Source: a bacterium
Lineage (GTDB): Bacteria; Verrucomicrobiota; Kiritimatiellia; RFP12; UBA1067
Direction of reading: 5' to 3'
Assembly: GCA_025360845.1 (NCBI GenBank)
Contig: JANYBJ010000244.1
Location: 1 to 36,942 of the forward strand
Length of the DNA: 36,942 bases
A program made the translations under genes and the position numbers. Below, one piece after another: positions 14,772 through 23,635 of the stretch (the stretch's first letter is position 1; each line of letters starts with the position of its first letter). A model generated the notes under the pieces. It was not told the DNA's origin, made no database searches, and saw only the letters and a list, made by a program, of their open reading frames with translations.

Positions 14772-16939
14772 GCGCGAACGAACAGCCGGAGTTGCCGTCG
14801 CAGGTGACGGTCCAAGCGAAAAACCCCTCCCGGCATTCGGCCCGGCGTCAGGTGCTGTTCTTCTCCTGCGTGGTTTTTCTCACCTCGGTAGCCTCCTGGC
14901 TCATGGCGGACATTCTCTGGCGCGGCGGACTGAACGGCTTGAAGATGGCGATGCTGATCCTCTTCGTGCCGCTTTTCGGCATGGTCGCCCTAGGCTTCAC
15001 CCAGGCGGTCGTGGGCTTCGTCATGCTCTTGCGGCGCCGCGACACGTATGAGATCACGGCGACGCTGCCGCCCGGCGATCCGGTCGCCTCGCGGCTTCCG
15101 GCCACGGCGCTGCTGATCCCGATCTACAACGAGGATGTCAGCCGCGTCTACGAAGGCCTGCGCGCGATGTATCTCGCCTTGGCCAACGCGGGCACGCTCG
15201 CCTGCTTCGATTTTTTCATCCTCAGCGACTCCACCGACCCGAACAAGTGGATCGAGGAGGAGGTCGGCTGGATCGACCTCTGCAAGCAGCTCAAGGGCTT
15301 CGGCCGCATCTTCTACCGCAAGCGCCATATCCCGCTGAACCGCAAGAGCGGCAACATCAGCGACTTCTGCCGCCGCTGGGGCAAGCGCTACCGCTACATG
15401 GTCGTGCTCGACGCGGATAGCCTGATGGAGGCCAAGACGCTGGCGCGCATGGTGCAGCTGATGGAGGCCAACCCGCAGACCGGCATCCTCCAGACCGCGC
15501 CCCAGCCCATCCAGGCGCAGACGCCGCTGGCGCGCATGCTGCAGTTCGCCGGCCACTGCTACGGGCCGATCTTCCAGGCGGGGCTCAACTACTGGCAGTC
15601 GAACAACGGCAATTTCTGGGGCCACAACGCCATCATCCGCACCGCGCCCTTCATCGAGCACTGCGCCTTGCCGGCCATGCCCGGCTCCAAGCATTCGCGG
15701 TTCATGAGCCACGACTACGTCGAGGCCGCGCTGATGCGCAAAGCCAATTACGAAGTCTGGCTGGCCTACACGTTGGGGGGCTCGTTCGAGAACGTGCCGC
15801 CCACGATGATCGACTGCGCCAAGCGCGACCGCCGCTGGTGCCGCGGCAACTTTCAGCACAGTTGGCTGCTTATGGCCCGAGGCTTGCTCCCGATCAACCG
15901 GCTGCACCTTTCTCTGGGCATCCTCTCCTACCTCTGCTCGCCGCTCTGGCTCGCCTTTCTGATCTTGGGCATGATTCAGTTCCATCGCGAAACCAGCCAT
16001 CCGACTGCGACGTTCGACGCCGACATCGGCATCTCCTCCTATCTCGACATCGGCGGCGGGCGGCTCGCGCTGTTGCTCTTTCTCGCGACGCTGGCCATGC
16101 TGACGCTGCCGAAAGTCTTGGCGACCGTGCTGGTGCTGGTCAGCCGCGAGAAGCGGAGGGCTTTCGGCGGTGCTCTGCGCACGACGGTCAGCTTCGTCGC
16201 CGAGCATCTCTTCTCGGCGCTGATGGCGCCGATCCTGATGCTCTTCACCTCGCTCTCGGTGACGTTTGTTCTGCTGGGCCGCGAGATCACGTGGGGTTCG
16301 CAGCGCCGCGATGCGGGCGGCATGGACTGGGCCGGCATCCTGCGGGCGCATGCGTGGCACACGGCGGCCGGCCTGGTGTGCGGCGAAATCTCCTACCGGA
16401 TCCATCCGGCCTTCTTCTGGTGGATGCTGCCGGTGACCCTCGGGCTGGTCTTCTCGATTCCGCTGTCGGCGCTGCTCGCCCACGAGCCGGTCGGGCGCCT
16501 CTTGAACCGCATGGGGCTCTTCCGGACCCCGCCGGAGACGCATCCGCCTCTGATGGTGACGCACATGGAGAAGAATCTGGAGGTCTGCCGCAGCCAGGTC
16601 GTTCCGCCCGAGTGGCTACAGAAACACTACGGCGTGGCGCAGGTGGTGCTCGACCCGTACATCAACGCCGCGCACGTCTCGCTGCTGCGCGTGAAACGGA
16701 AGCTGAGCTACCCGATCACGTCCTACTTCCAGAAGCTCAGCGAGCGGCTGTTGACGCAGGGACCGTCATCGCTCAATCGGCGCGAGTTGCTCGCCCTGCT
16801 GCGTAACGCGGACTCGATGGCCGAGGTTCACGACCGTCTCTGGAAGATGCCGGACCGCCAGTTGCCCGACTGGTGGAAGATGGCGATGCGCCACTACAAC
16901 GTCCTCACCGGACGCCCGCGCACGCCGCTCTACCGCTAA
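14768..16939 (+). CDS. opgH: Glucan glucosyltransferase OpgH (MdoH)
   Basis: 723 residues of the GT2 family, polymerising glucose from UDP-glucose into periplasmic glucan across the inner membrane. Visible are two N-terminal membrane helices (about 25-50 and 58-82), ALLIPIYNEDVSRVYEGL, the acidic LDADS motif, WGHNAIIR, SHDYVEAALMR and the RRWC form of the Q/RxxRW motif (DRRWCRGN). Several membrane helices follow in the C-terminal half. The order opgG-X-opgH, with overlapping ends throughout, implies one mRNA. It ends with TAA interlocked with the stop of the convergent M50 gene. It begins with MSANEQPELPSQ and lacks the long N-terminal cytoplasmic region of the enterobacterial enzyme. Confidence 0.92.
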   Translation: MSANEQPELPSQVTVQAKNPSRHSARRQVLFFSCVVFLTSVASWLMADILWRGGLNGLKMAMLILFVPLFGMVALGFTQAVVGFVMLLRRRDTYEITATLPPGDPVASRLPATALLIPIYNEDVSRVYEGLRAMYLALANAGTLACFDFFILSDSTDPNKWIEEEVGWIDLCKQLKGFGRIFYRKRHIPLNRKSGNISDFCRRWGKRYRYMVVLDADSLMEAKTLARMVQLMEANPQTGILQTAPQPIQAQTPLARMLQFAGHCYGPIFQAGLNYWQSNNGNFWGHNAIIRTAPFIEHCALPAMPGSKHSRFMSHDYVEAALMRKANYEVWLAYTLGGSFENVPPTMIDCAKRDRRWCRGNFQHSWLLMARGLLPINRLHLSLGILSYLCSPLWLAFLILGMIQFHRETSHPTATFDADIGISSYLDIGGGRLALLLFLATLAMLTLPKVLATVLVLVSREKRRAFGGALRTTVSFVAEHLFSALMAPILMLFTSLSVTFVLLGREITWGSQRRDAGGMDWAGILRAHAWHTAAGLVCGEISYRIHPAFFWWMLPVTLGLVFSIPLSALLAHEPVGRLLNRMGLFRTPPETHPPLMVTHMEKNLEVCRSQVVPPEWLQKHYGVAQVVLDPYINAAHVSLLRVKRKLSYPITSYFQKLSERLLTQGPSSLNRRELLALLRNADSMAEVHDRLWKMPDRQLPDWWKMAMRHYNVLTGRPRTPLYR

Positions 16940-17820
16940 TCCTCTTTATGTACGTCTACGCGGGTGGAGCCGCCGCGCGCATAGGGCGGGGGGCTCACCA
17001 CCGCCTTGCCGTCATCCGGCGGCGGGGGCGTCTTTGCGCCGAAGAACGGGATGCCCCCGAAGGGGTTGCGCGGCCCGCTGCCCTCTTCGGCGAGCACCAT
17101 GCGGTATTCGCGGCCAGCGGCGCTGAAGATCATCCAGCCGATCAGGAGCTTGATGAATTTGCCGCCGCTGATGAAATACCAGAACAGCTCGCCAAAAATT
17201 CCCGGAAGATTCGGGTTGGGCAGCTTGATCTCGAAGATGTTGCAGAGCGCGAAGAAGATCATGGCGCCCGCGAGGATGCGCCCGATGCGCGAGGCGATCC
17301 AGGTCGCCCGGAGCTTGGACATGCTGACCTGCAGTGCCGAGCGCAGGATGCGTCCGCCGTCCATCGGAAAGGCGGGCAGAAGATTGAAGCCGAAGAGCCC
17401 GAGGTTCAGAAGCCCGCAGGAATTGATGATGAAGTTGGACAGATTAGGTGTAATGAGTCCGGCTTTGTGCAAGTAAAAAGGCATAAATAGACCGGCGAGA
17501 CCGAGCACGAGACTGACAGCCGGTCCTGCGATGGCGACAAGAAACTCCTGCCAGTATTTGCGGGGCATGCTCTCCAGCGTGGCTTGTCCGCCGATGATCA
17601 TCAGCGTGATGTCGCGTACGCGGCAGCCGAAAGCCATCGAGGTCAGGCTGTGGCCCAGTTCATGCAGCGTGATCGACACCAGCAGCAAGATTCCGGCAGC
17701 CAGGCCATAGAGGGGGTTGTCGTATCCGCGCACGAACAGGAACATGAGAATGATCAGAGAGATGTCCAGATAGATCGGGATGCCGAAGACGGTGCAAAGT
17801 TTGTAGGAGGTTTTAAGCAT
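16936..17820 (-). CDS. M50 (site-2 type) membrane metalloprotease
   Basis: 294 residues with several membrane helices. HELGH (in LVSITLHELGHSL) supplies the zinc ligands and catalytic Glu, and NLLPAFPMDGGRIL supplies the third ligand Asp and the conserved NxxPxxPxDGG loop of M50 proteases. A proline-rich cytoplasmic tail (KTPPPPDDGKAVVSPPPYARG) ends the protein. No PDZ or CBS domain is present. I place the start at ATG 17820; the longer frame to 17862 begins inside a palindromic repeat. No clear ribosome binding site is seen at either. Substrate unknown; relatives cleave membrane-bound regulators. It lies 51 bases behind manA on the same strand and may share its transcript. Confidence 0.82.
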   Translation of the reverse strand: MLKTSYKLCTVFGIPIYLDISLIILMFLFVRGYDNPLYGLAAGILLLVSITLHELGHSLTSMAFGCRVRDITLMIIGGQATLESMPRKYWQEFLVAIAGPAVSLVLGLAGLFMPFYLHKAGLITPNLSNFIINSCGLLNLGLFGFNLLPAFPMDGGRILRSALQVSMSKLRATWIASRIGRILAGAMIFFALCNIFEIKLPNPNLPGIFGELFWYFISGGKFIKLLIGWMIFSAAGREYRMVLAEEGSGPRNPFGGIPFFGAKTPPPPDDGKAVVSPPPYARGGSTRVDVHKED

Positions 17821-17836
17821 AAGGTTTTTTCGGTAG

Positions 17837-17856
17837 GGGCGAATCATGATTCGCCC
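17837..17856. repeat. Perfect 20-bp palindrome between manA and the M50 gene
   Basis: GGGCGAATCATGATTCGCCC reads the same on both strands. It sits 16 bases upstream of the M50 start and 15 bases past the manA stop. Palindromes of this exact type recur between genes in various environmental bacteria to my knowledge; it could act as a weak terminator or be a small mobile repeat. Confidence 0.7.
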
Positions 17857-17871
17857 GCACAAGGTTTGGGG

Positions 17872-18849
17872 TTATAGGGTCGTGATTAAGGCGGTGCCTG
17901 CGGTTTCGGGTGTCAGCGTGTATCCGGTTGCTCCGGCCGGAACAAGGGCGCTTGCGCCCGGGGTGAGCGTGACCGACTCGCCGCCTGCGGTGACCGCCAC
18001 GCGGCCTGCGGTGACGAACAGCGCGTGGAAGCTGGTCCCGTCCACGGGCACGTGTTGCGACGCCAGCAGGTCGAGCTTGCGCATCGTGAAGAAGTCGCAA
18101 GAGACCACCTCCGACCAGCGGTTCGCGCCGTCGCGCCCGCTTGCCGCAGGCGCGATCATCTGCGGCGGCCGCAGCGTCCAGTCGATGGTCTTGAAGCTCT
18201 CCTCGATGTGCAGCGGGCGCGGCTTGCCGTCGGTGCCGGTGCGTCCCCAGTCGAAAAGCCGGTAAGTCGTGTTCGAGTTCTGCTGCACCTCGTAGATCAG
18301 GCAGCCCGCGCCGATGGCGTGGACCAGCCCGCCGGGGATGAAAAGCGCCTGGCCGGGCTCGACCGCCAGCCGGACGAGCTGCGACGCGGCTGTGCCGTCT
18401 GACAGCGAGGCGCGGAGCGAGGCCGGGGTGACGCCCTCGGCAAGGCCCGCGTAGAGGCTGGCGCCCGGGGTACGGTCCAGCACGACCCACATTTCGGTTT
18501 TGGGCTCGCCGCCGGTGAGGGCCGCGTTGACGTTGTTGGGGTGGACCTGCACGCTCAGGCGGTCGCGCGCGTCGATCAGTTTGAACAGCAGGGGAAACCG
18601 CGCGGGGTCGGGCGCACGGGTGCCGAGCAGGGCCGGGCCGCAGGCGCTTGCGAGTTCGGCAAGCCTCTTATGGGCGAAAGGACCCGAAGCGACGACGCTC
18701 TCGCCGTCGGCATGGGCCGAAAGCTCCCACGATTCCGCACAGACCGCAGGCGCCCCGACGCGGCCAAACGTTTCGGGAATGCGGCTGCCGCCCCAGATGT
18801 AGTCCTTGTAGACGGGTTTGAAGACGAGAGGGGTCAGAATGGCATTCAT
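17872..18849 (-). CDS. manA: Mannose-6-phosphate isomerase, class I
   Basis: 325 residues, similar in length to the short Bacillus-type enzymes. It interconverts mannose-6-phosphate and fructose-6-phosphate. Zinc ligands are visible: Gln101 and His103 in SVQVHPN, Glu119 in KTEMW, and His177 in IPGGLVHAIG. QQNSNTTYRLFDWGR is the other family signature. The cupin C-terminus (about 240-325) is complete. The ATG has no ribosome binding site, but TAAACT lies 9 bases upstream with TTGCAA 16 bases further, so a near-leaderless mRNA is likely. Confidence 0.92.
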   Translation of the reverse strand: MNAILTPLVFKPVYKDYIWGGSRIPETFGRVGAPAVCAESWELSAHADGESVVASGPFAHKRLAELASACGPALLGTRAPDPARFPLLFKLIDARDRLSVQVHPNNVNAALTGGEPKTEMWVVLDRTPGASLYAGLAEGVTPASLRASLSDGTAASQLVRLAVEPGQALFIPGGLVHAIGAGCLIYEVQQNSNTTYRLFDWGRTGTDGKPRPLHIEESFKTIDWTLRPPQMIAPAASGRDGANRWSEVVSCDFFTMRKLDLLASQHVPVDGTSFHALFVTAGRVAVTAGGESVTLTPGASALVPAGATGYTLTPETAGTALITTL

Positions 18850-18858
18850 ACGTTTGGG

Positions 18859-18886
18859 AGTTTACCACCCTGCCGACGGATTGCAA
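18859..18886 (-). promoter_or_regulatory. Promoter of manA, near-leaderless
   Basis: TTGCAA (18881-18886) and TAAACT (18859-18864) on the minus strand, with a 16-base spacer. Transcription should begin 2-3 bases before the ATG at 18849. Confidence 0.4.
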
Positions 18887-18981
18887 GAATACACGTTATT
18901 AGGGTTTATTTGGTGGAAACCGGTGCCCCGAAAAGATAAACTGATTCACTTGCGATTTTCGAGAAGAGGAGACAGAAGAGT

Positions 18982-20163
18982 ATGGATACGAAACTGACCG
19001 ACAACGTGTTCTGGGTGGGCCACATCGACTGGAGCGTGCGCGATTTTCACGGGTATACCACGAGCCGCGGTTCGACCTACAACGCCTATCTGGTGAAGGC
19101 CGGGAAGACCGCGCTGATCGATACGGTGAAAACCCCGTATGTGGCCCAGTTTCTCGAGAATGTCAAGGCGCATGTGGCGCTGGAGAAGGTCGACTACCTC
19201 GTCTGCAACCACGCGGAGCCGGATCATTCCGGCGGGTTGCCCGAGACGGTTCGGGCCTGTCCCAACGCGACCGTGCTCTGCAATGCCAAGTGCAAAGACG
19301 CGCTGGCGCACCACTACGATGTGAGCGGCTGGAAGATCCAGGTGGTCAAGGACGCCGAGACGCTCGCGCTGGGCGGCAAGACCCTGCAGTTCTTCGATAC
19401 GCCGATGGTTCACTGGCCTGAGTCGATGGCCACCTATCTGGTTGAGGACGCGATCCTCTTTTCGATGGACGCGTTCGGCCAGCACTACGCCTCGGGGTTC
19501 CGTTTCGACGACGAGTCGGATCTGTGCGAGGTGATGCAGGAGGCCAAGATCTATTACGCCAACATCGTGCTGCCGTTTGGGCGTCCGGTGGCGACCACCT
19601 TGGCGCGGCTGGGCGGCCTGAAGTTGTCCATTGTCGCTCCCAGCCACGGTGTGATTTGGCGCAGCCACTTTACGAAGATCGTCGAGGCTTACCAGGCGTG
19701 GATGGTCTCCAAGCCCACGAAAAAAGTGGTGATCGTTTTCAGCAGCATGTGGAACAGCACGCGGGTCATGGCCGAGGCGGTTGCCGCAGGTGCCGAGGAA
19801 CTCCCCGTCGAGGTGAAACTCATTGACGCGGCGGCCACCTCGGACACGAACATCGTGGCCGAGGTGATGGACTGCGCGGCGTTCGCCGCAGGTTCCCCCA
19901 CGCTCAACATGGGCATTATGCCGCGCATGGCCGCGACGCTCACCTATCTTCGCGGCCTCAAGCCGCTGGGCAAATCGTGTTTCGCTTTCGGTTCTTACGG
20001 CTGGGCCGCCAAGGGCACCGAGGAGGTGTCGCAATACCTGCAGGCCATGCAGATGGCGCCGGTGTGCGAACCCGTGACATGTCGCTTTGCGCCAGATGCC
20101 GCGACGCTGGCCGGCTGCCGCGCCGCGGGCCGCGCGCTGGCCGAGGTCGCTCGGAAAGCATAA
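18982..20163 (+). CDS. Flavodiiron protein (A-type flavoprotein)
   Basis: 393 residues: an N-terminal metallo-beta-lactamase-like diiron domain (1-245) and a C-terminal flavodoxin domain (about 253-393, beginning KVVIVFSSMWNSTRVMAEAV with the FMN phosphate loop). Diiron ligands are all present: His77, Glu79, Asp81 (HAEPD), His82 nearby, His144, Asp163 and His222. These enzymes reduce O2 to water and/or NO to N2O using electrons from rubredoxin or a similar carrier, protecting anaerobes. No rubredoxin domain is attached and none is encoded next to it. Start at ATG 18982 behind GAGGAG. dsbD begins 11 bases after its stop, so the two are probably co-transcribed. Confidence 0.93.
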   Translation: MDTKLTDNVFWVGHIDWSVRDFHGYTTSRGSTYNAYLVKAGKTALIDTVKTPYVAQFLENVKAHVALEKVDYLVCNHAEPDHSGGLPETVRACPNATVLCNAKCKDALAHHYDVSGWKIQVVKDAETLALGGKTLQFFDTPMVHWPESMATYLVEDAILFSMDAFGQHYASGFRFDDESDLCEVMQEAKIYYANIVLPFGRPVATTLARLGGLKLSIVAPSHGVIWRSHFTKIVEAYQAWMVSKPTKKVVIVFSSMWNSTRVMAEAVAAGAEELPVEVKLIDAAATSDTNIVAEVMDCAAFAAGSPTLNMGIMPRMAATLTYLRGLKPLGKSCFAFGSYGWAAKGTEEVSQYLQAMQMAPVCEPVTCRFAPDAATLAGCRAAGRALAEVARKA

Positions 20164-20173
20164 GGGGTTTCTC

Positions 20174-20217
20174 CATGGGTCCTATAGGTCTCATAAGTCC
20201 CATAGGTCTTATACGCC
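20174..20217 (+). repeat. CCTATAGG-type repeat in the 5' end of dsbD
   Basis: GGTCCTATAGGTC, TCATAAGTCCCATAGGTC and TTATACG are iterations of a short degenerate unit (about 9 bases, GTCYYATAR). Units of this type form longer arrays between genes in some PVC genomes to my knowledge. Here they are in frame and translate as GPIGLISPIGLI. Confidence 0.55.
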
Positions 20218-21809
20218 AGATGCTTTTGCCGCTGGCGCTCGCAGGGACATTGACCGTTTCCGCGCAGCCGCCGCCATGGGGCAGCAGCCCGTTCGCGTTG
20301 ACCGTGGAGCCGGTGGCGGTGACGGCCGAACAGGTGGAGGTGCGGGTCTCGCTGTCAATTCCCGACAAACACATCCTCTATGCCGACGCATTGAAAGTTA
20401 CGGCCGGGACCGGCGTCACGGTCACTGCCGTGAAGGTGCCGCCGCCGGATAAAAAGCCCGATCTCCTCGACCCCGGCAAACAGGTCGACGTCTACGCGCA
20501 TCCCTTCGAGTCGGTCTGGCGGTTGGCGCCAAGGACTTCGGGGTTGAGGCTGACCGTCGCGTATCGAGGGTGCGACGACAAAGTCTGCTTCATGCCGGAG
20601 TCGCACGTGTTCCGCTTCGACGAGGTCGCGGGCCGGTTTGTGGAGACGGCGGCGGACGATAAGACGGAAACGGTTCCTCCGGTTGTGTCGGACGGCTCAT
20701 GGGCGCAGGGTCTCACGGTCGAGACGGCGGGCGGGTACATGTCGGCCAAAGAGTTCTTGACGTTTCTCGATCAGGTTGAAGGCAAGGCCTCATCCGATAG
20801 TGGCGCGGGACTCTCCGGCTTTTTGCGTGATCCTGTGGTCTTCTTCCATGCGCACGGCATGCTGCTGACGCTGCTGCTGGTGCTGGTCGGCGGCGTGCTG
20901 CTGAACCTCACGCCGTGCGTGCTGCCGATGATCCCGATCAACCTGGCGATCATCGGCGCGGGCGCGGGAACGCGCAACCGCGGCTTCCTGCTGGGGTCGG
21001 CCTACGGCGCGGGCATGGTGCTGGTCTACGGCGGACTGGGGTGGATCATCCTGCGCAGCGGACTTTTCTTTGGCGCGCTGCAGGCCTCGCCGTGGTTCAG
21101 CCTGACCGTCGCGGTGGTTTTCGTGGCGCTGGCGCTGGCGCTGTTCGATGTCTTTGTCATCGATATCGCCCAGTGGGTGTCGCCCAAAGGCGGCAACCGG
21201 AGCCAGGGTTTTATCGCGGCGCTGTCGGCGGGCGGGCTTTCCGCTCTGCTGGCCGGGGCGTGTGTGGCGCCGGTGGTGTTGGCGGTGCTGCTGTTGGCCG
21301 GCTCGCTCTATGCGGGCGGCGCGAAGAGCGCGCAGTTTCTGCCGTTCGTGTTGGGGCTGGGCATGGCGCTGCCGTGGCCGTTCGCGGGCGCGGGGCTGTC
21401 GGTGCTGCCTGTGCCCGGCCTGTGGATGGTGCGGGTGAAGCAGGCCTTCGGCGTGTTTCTCGTGGTTTTGGCAGCGTACTACTTCCACCTCGCTTGGGTC
21501 GGCTTCGCACCGGCTTCGCAGGTGGCGCGCGAAGGCTCGATCGCGGCGGGCGACCGCGCGGCGTGGGATGCCAAGGTCGCGCAGGCCCGCAGCGAGGGCA
21601 AGCCGCTGTTCGTGGATTTCTGGGCTACCTGGTGCAAGAACTGTTCGGTCATGGAGGAGACCACGTTCAAAGACGACCGCGTAAAGGCGCGGCTGGCAGG
21701 CTATGTGGTCGTTAAGGTCCAGGCCGAGAAGCCGGACCAGAGCCCGGCCAAGGAGATGCTGGCCGCGTTCGACGTGCGCGGCCTTCCGGGCTTTGTTGTG
21801 CTCAAGTAA
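20175..21809 (+). CDS. dsbD: Thiol:disulfide interchange protein DsbD
   Basis: 544 residues in the DsbD order: signal peptide; an N-terminal periplasmic DsbD-alpha domain with the Cys pair in RGCDDKVCFMPE; a membrane domain of about eight helices (225-430) with the conserved NLTPCVLPMIPI and AGACVAPVVLAVLLLAGSLY cysteines; and a C-terminal thioredoxin-like domain with Cys487 and Cys490 in DFWATWCKNCSVME. It carries electrons from cytoplasmic thioredoxin to periplasmic partners. The protein stops soon after GLPGFVVLK, short of the last helix seen in Escherichia coli. ATG 20175 has AAGGGG seven bases upstream; ATG 20220 (MLLPLALAG) is the alternative and would exclude the repeat-encoded GPIGLI residues. 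Confidence 0.9.
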   Translation: MGPIGLISPIGLIRQMLLPLALAGTLTVSAQPPPWGSSPFALTVEPVAVTAEQVEVRVSLSIPDKHILYADALKVTAGTGVTVTAVKVPPPDKKPDLLDPGKQVDVYAHPFESVWRLAPRTSGLRLTVAYRGCDDKVCFMPESHVFRFDEVAGRFVETAADDKTETVPPVVSDGSWAQGLTVETAGGYMSAKEFLTFLDQVEGKASSDSGAGLSGFLRDPVVFFHAHGMLLTLLLVLVGGVLLNLTPCVLPMIPINLAIIGAGAGTRNRGFLLGSAYGAGMVLVYGGLGWIILRSGLFFGALQASPWFSLTVAVVFVALALALFDVFVIDIAQWVSPKGGNRSQGFIAALSAGGLSALLAGACVAPVVLAVLLLAGSLYAGGAKSAQFLPFVLGLGMALPWPFAGAGLSVLPVPGLWMVRVKQAFGVFLVVLAAYYFHLAWVGFAPASQVAREGSIAAGDRAAWDAKVAQARSEGKPLFVDFWATWCKNCSVMEETTFKDDRVKARLAGYVVVKVQAEKPDQSPAKEMLAAFDVRGLPGFVVLK

Positions 21810-21892
21810 AAGGAGTGATCGAACGGGACTTCGTATTGCGTCTGCGCTCGTGTTAACAGCCTTGATGTAAGCAAGAATCGTGTTGCCTCACT

Positions 21893-23635
21893 ATGGAGCC
21901 TTCAAAAAACAGCGCTGCAAAGAGCCTGCCGCTCATCGTCCGGTGGCTGCCCGCCCTCCAGTGGCTGCGCGGGTATGAGCTGGGCTGGCTGCGCGGCGAC
22001 GGGGTCGCCGGGATCACGCTCGCGGCCTATCTCCTGCCTGCCGCTATCGGCGACGCTTCGCTGGCCGGACTGCCCCCCGAGGCCGGCCTGTACGCCTGCT
22101 TGTTTTCGGGGCTCGCGTTTTGGCTTTTCTGCAGTTCGCGGCACACGGCCGTCACCGTCACCTCGGCCATCTCGCTGCTGCTCGGCTCGACGCTCGGCGG
22201 ACTGGCGGACGGCGACGTCGCCCGCTTCGGCGCGCTGGCATCAGGCACGGCTCTGCTGGTCGCGCTGATCGCTTTCGTGGCGTGGCTGGTGAAGGCGGGC
22301 GCCATCGTCCGCTTCATTTCCGAAGGCGTCATGGTCGGCTTCAAATGCGGCGTCGCGCTCTTTCTCGCCAGCACGCAGTTGCCGAAACTGTGCGGGTTCC
22401 ACGGGGCCGCGCACGGCGATTTTTGGGCGAACGGCGCCCACTTCTTCGGGCACCTGAAAGAGGCGAATCCGGCGTCGCTCGGCGTCGGGGCCGCCGCGCT
22501 GCTTCTGCTCATGCTGGGCAAGCTGTTCCTCAAAAACAAGCCGGTCGCCTGGCTCGTCGTGGCGGGGAGCATCGTGGTGTCGTCCCTGCTCGGTCTCGAA
22601 GCGCGGGGCGTGGCGTCGCTCGGCGTCGTGCCGTCCGGGCTGCCGTACGTGGGGCTGCCGGACATCCATGTGACGGACCTGAACACGCTGTTGCCGTTGG
22701 CCTTCGCGTGTTTTCTTCTCGGCGCCGTGGAAACGGCCGCGATCGGGCGCATGTTCAGCTCGATGCACGGCGGGCGGCTCGACGCCAATCAGGAGTTCGT
22801 CGCGCTGGCTGCGGCGAACCTGGCCGCCGGGCTCGGCCGCGGGTATCCCGTGAGCGGCGGCCTGTCGCAATCCGTTGTCAACGAAGACGGCGGCGCGCGC
22901 ACGCCGTTGTCCGGCGTCATCGCGTCCGGCCTGATCCTCGCGGTGCTGCTGTTCTTTTCGCACCTGCTGCACGCCTTGCCCCAGCCGGTTGTGGCCGCGG
23001 TGGTGCTGGTGGCGGTGGCCGACCTGTTCAAGCTCTCCGCGCTCAAGCAGCTCTGGCGCGGCGACCGCTCGGAGTTTGTCGTGGCGCTGGCGGCCCTTTT
23101 GGGCGTTCTGGGCACCGGCCTGCTGCGCGGCGTGCTGATCGGCGCCGTCATCTCACTCGTGCAGATGATCCGGCGCGCCTCCCGTCCCCATGTCGCCCTG
23201 CTCGGACGCATCCCCGGCACGCGGCGCTTCTCGGACCGCGAGCGCCATCCGGACAACGAGTCGATTCCCGGCGTGCTGATCTTCCGGCCCGAGTCGGATT
23301 TGGTCTACTTCAACGTGGACCATGTGTGCGACCAGATTCTGGAGCGCACGCGCGCCGAAGCCACGCCGCCCAAGCTCGTCATGCTGGATCTTTCTGCCTC
23401 GCCCTACGTGGACATGCAGAGCGCGCACACGCTGGCGGGTCTGGCCGATGAACTCGCCGCGTCCGGCATCCGCGTGCAGGCCGTAGAGGGCCACGCCTCG
23501 GTGCGGGACCGCCTGCGCAGCGACGGCGTGGATGCCAGACTCGGCAAGCTGAACCGGGTCGTCTCCTTGGCCGACGCGGTGGAGGCCTTCACCAACAGCG
23601 CTCATCAGAACCGGAACGATAGCCCTGCGGTGTAG
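21893..23635 (+). CDS. SulP-family anion transporter with STAS domain
   Basis: 580 residues: a transmembrane SulP domain (about 30-425) starting LRGDGVAGITLAAYLLPAAIGDASLAGLPPEAGLYACL, with the conserved FISEGVMVGFKCGVALFLA and NLAAGLGRGYPVSGGLSQSVVNEDGGARTPLSG segments. A cytoplasmic STAS domain follows (about 450-565) with LVMLDLSASPYVDMQSAHTL. SulP proteins carry sulfate, bicarbonate or other anions; the substrate cannot be read from sequence. The presence of sulfide-fixing genes in the window makes sulfate possible but no reductive sulfate genes are seen. It starts 83 bases after dsbD without an evident ribosome binding site. Its last 31 bases overlap the convergent outer-membrane protein gene. 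Confidence 0.85.
   Translation: MEPSKNSAAKSLPLIVRWLPALQWLRGYELGWLRGDGVAGITLAAYLLPAAIGDASLAGLPPEAGLYACLFSGLAFWLFCSSRHTAVTVTSAISLLLGSTLGGLADGDVARFGALASGTALLVALIAFVAWLVKAGAIVRFISEGVMVGFKCGVALFLASTQLPKLCGFHGAAHGDFWANGAHFFGHLKEANPASLGVGAAALLLLMLGKLFLKNKPVAWLVVAGSIVVSSLLGLEARGVASLGVVPSGLPYVGLPDIHVTDLNTLLPLAFACFLLGAVETAAIGRMFSSMHGGRLDANQEFVALAAANLAAGLGRGYPVSGGLSQSVVNEDGGARTPLSGVIASGLILAVLLFFSHLLHALPQPVVAAVVLVAVADLFKLSALKQLWRGDRSEFVVALAALLGVLGTGLLRGVLIGAVISLVQMIRRASRPHVALLGRIPGTRRFSDRERHPDNESIPGVLIFRPESDLVYFNVDHVCDQILERTRAEATPPKLVMLDLSASPYVDMQSAHTLAGLADELAASGIRVQAVEGHASVRDRLRSDGVDARLGKLNRVVSLADAVEAFTNSAHQNRNDSPAV

Noticed and set aside
14990..16564. A 524-codon minus-strand frame inside opgH
   Set aside because: It is a composition-driven antisense frame rich in Arg, His and Gln, with no recognisable domain.
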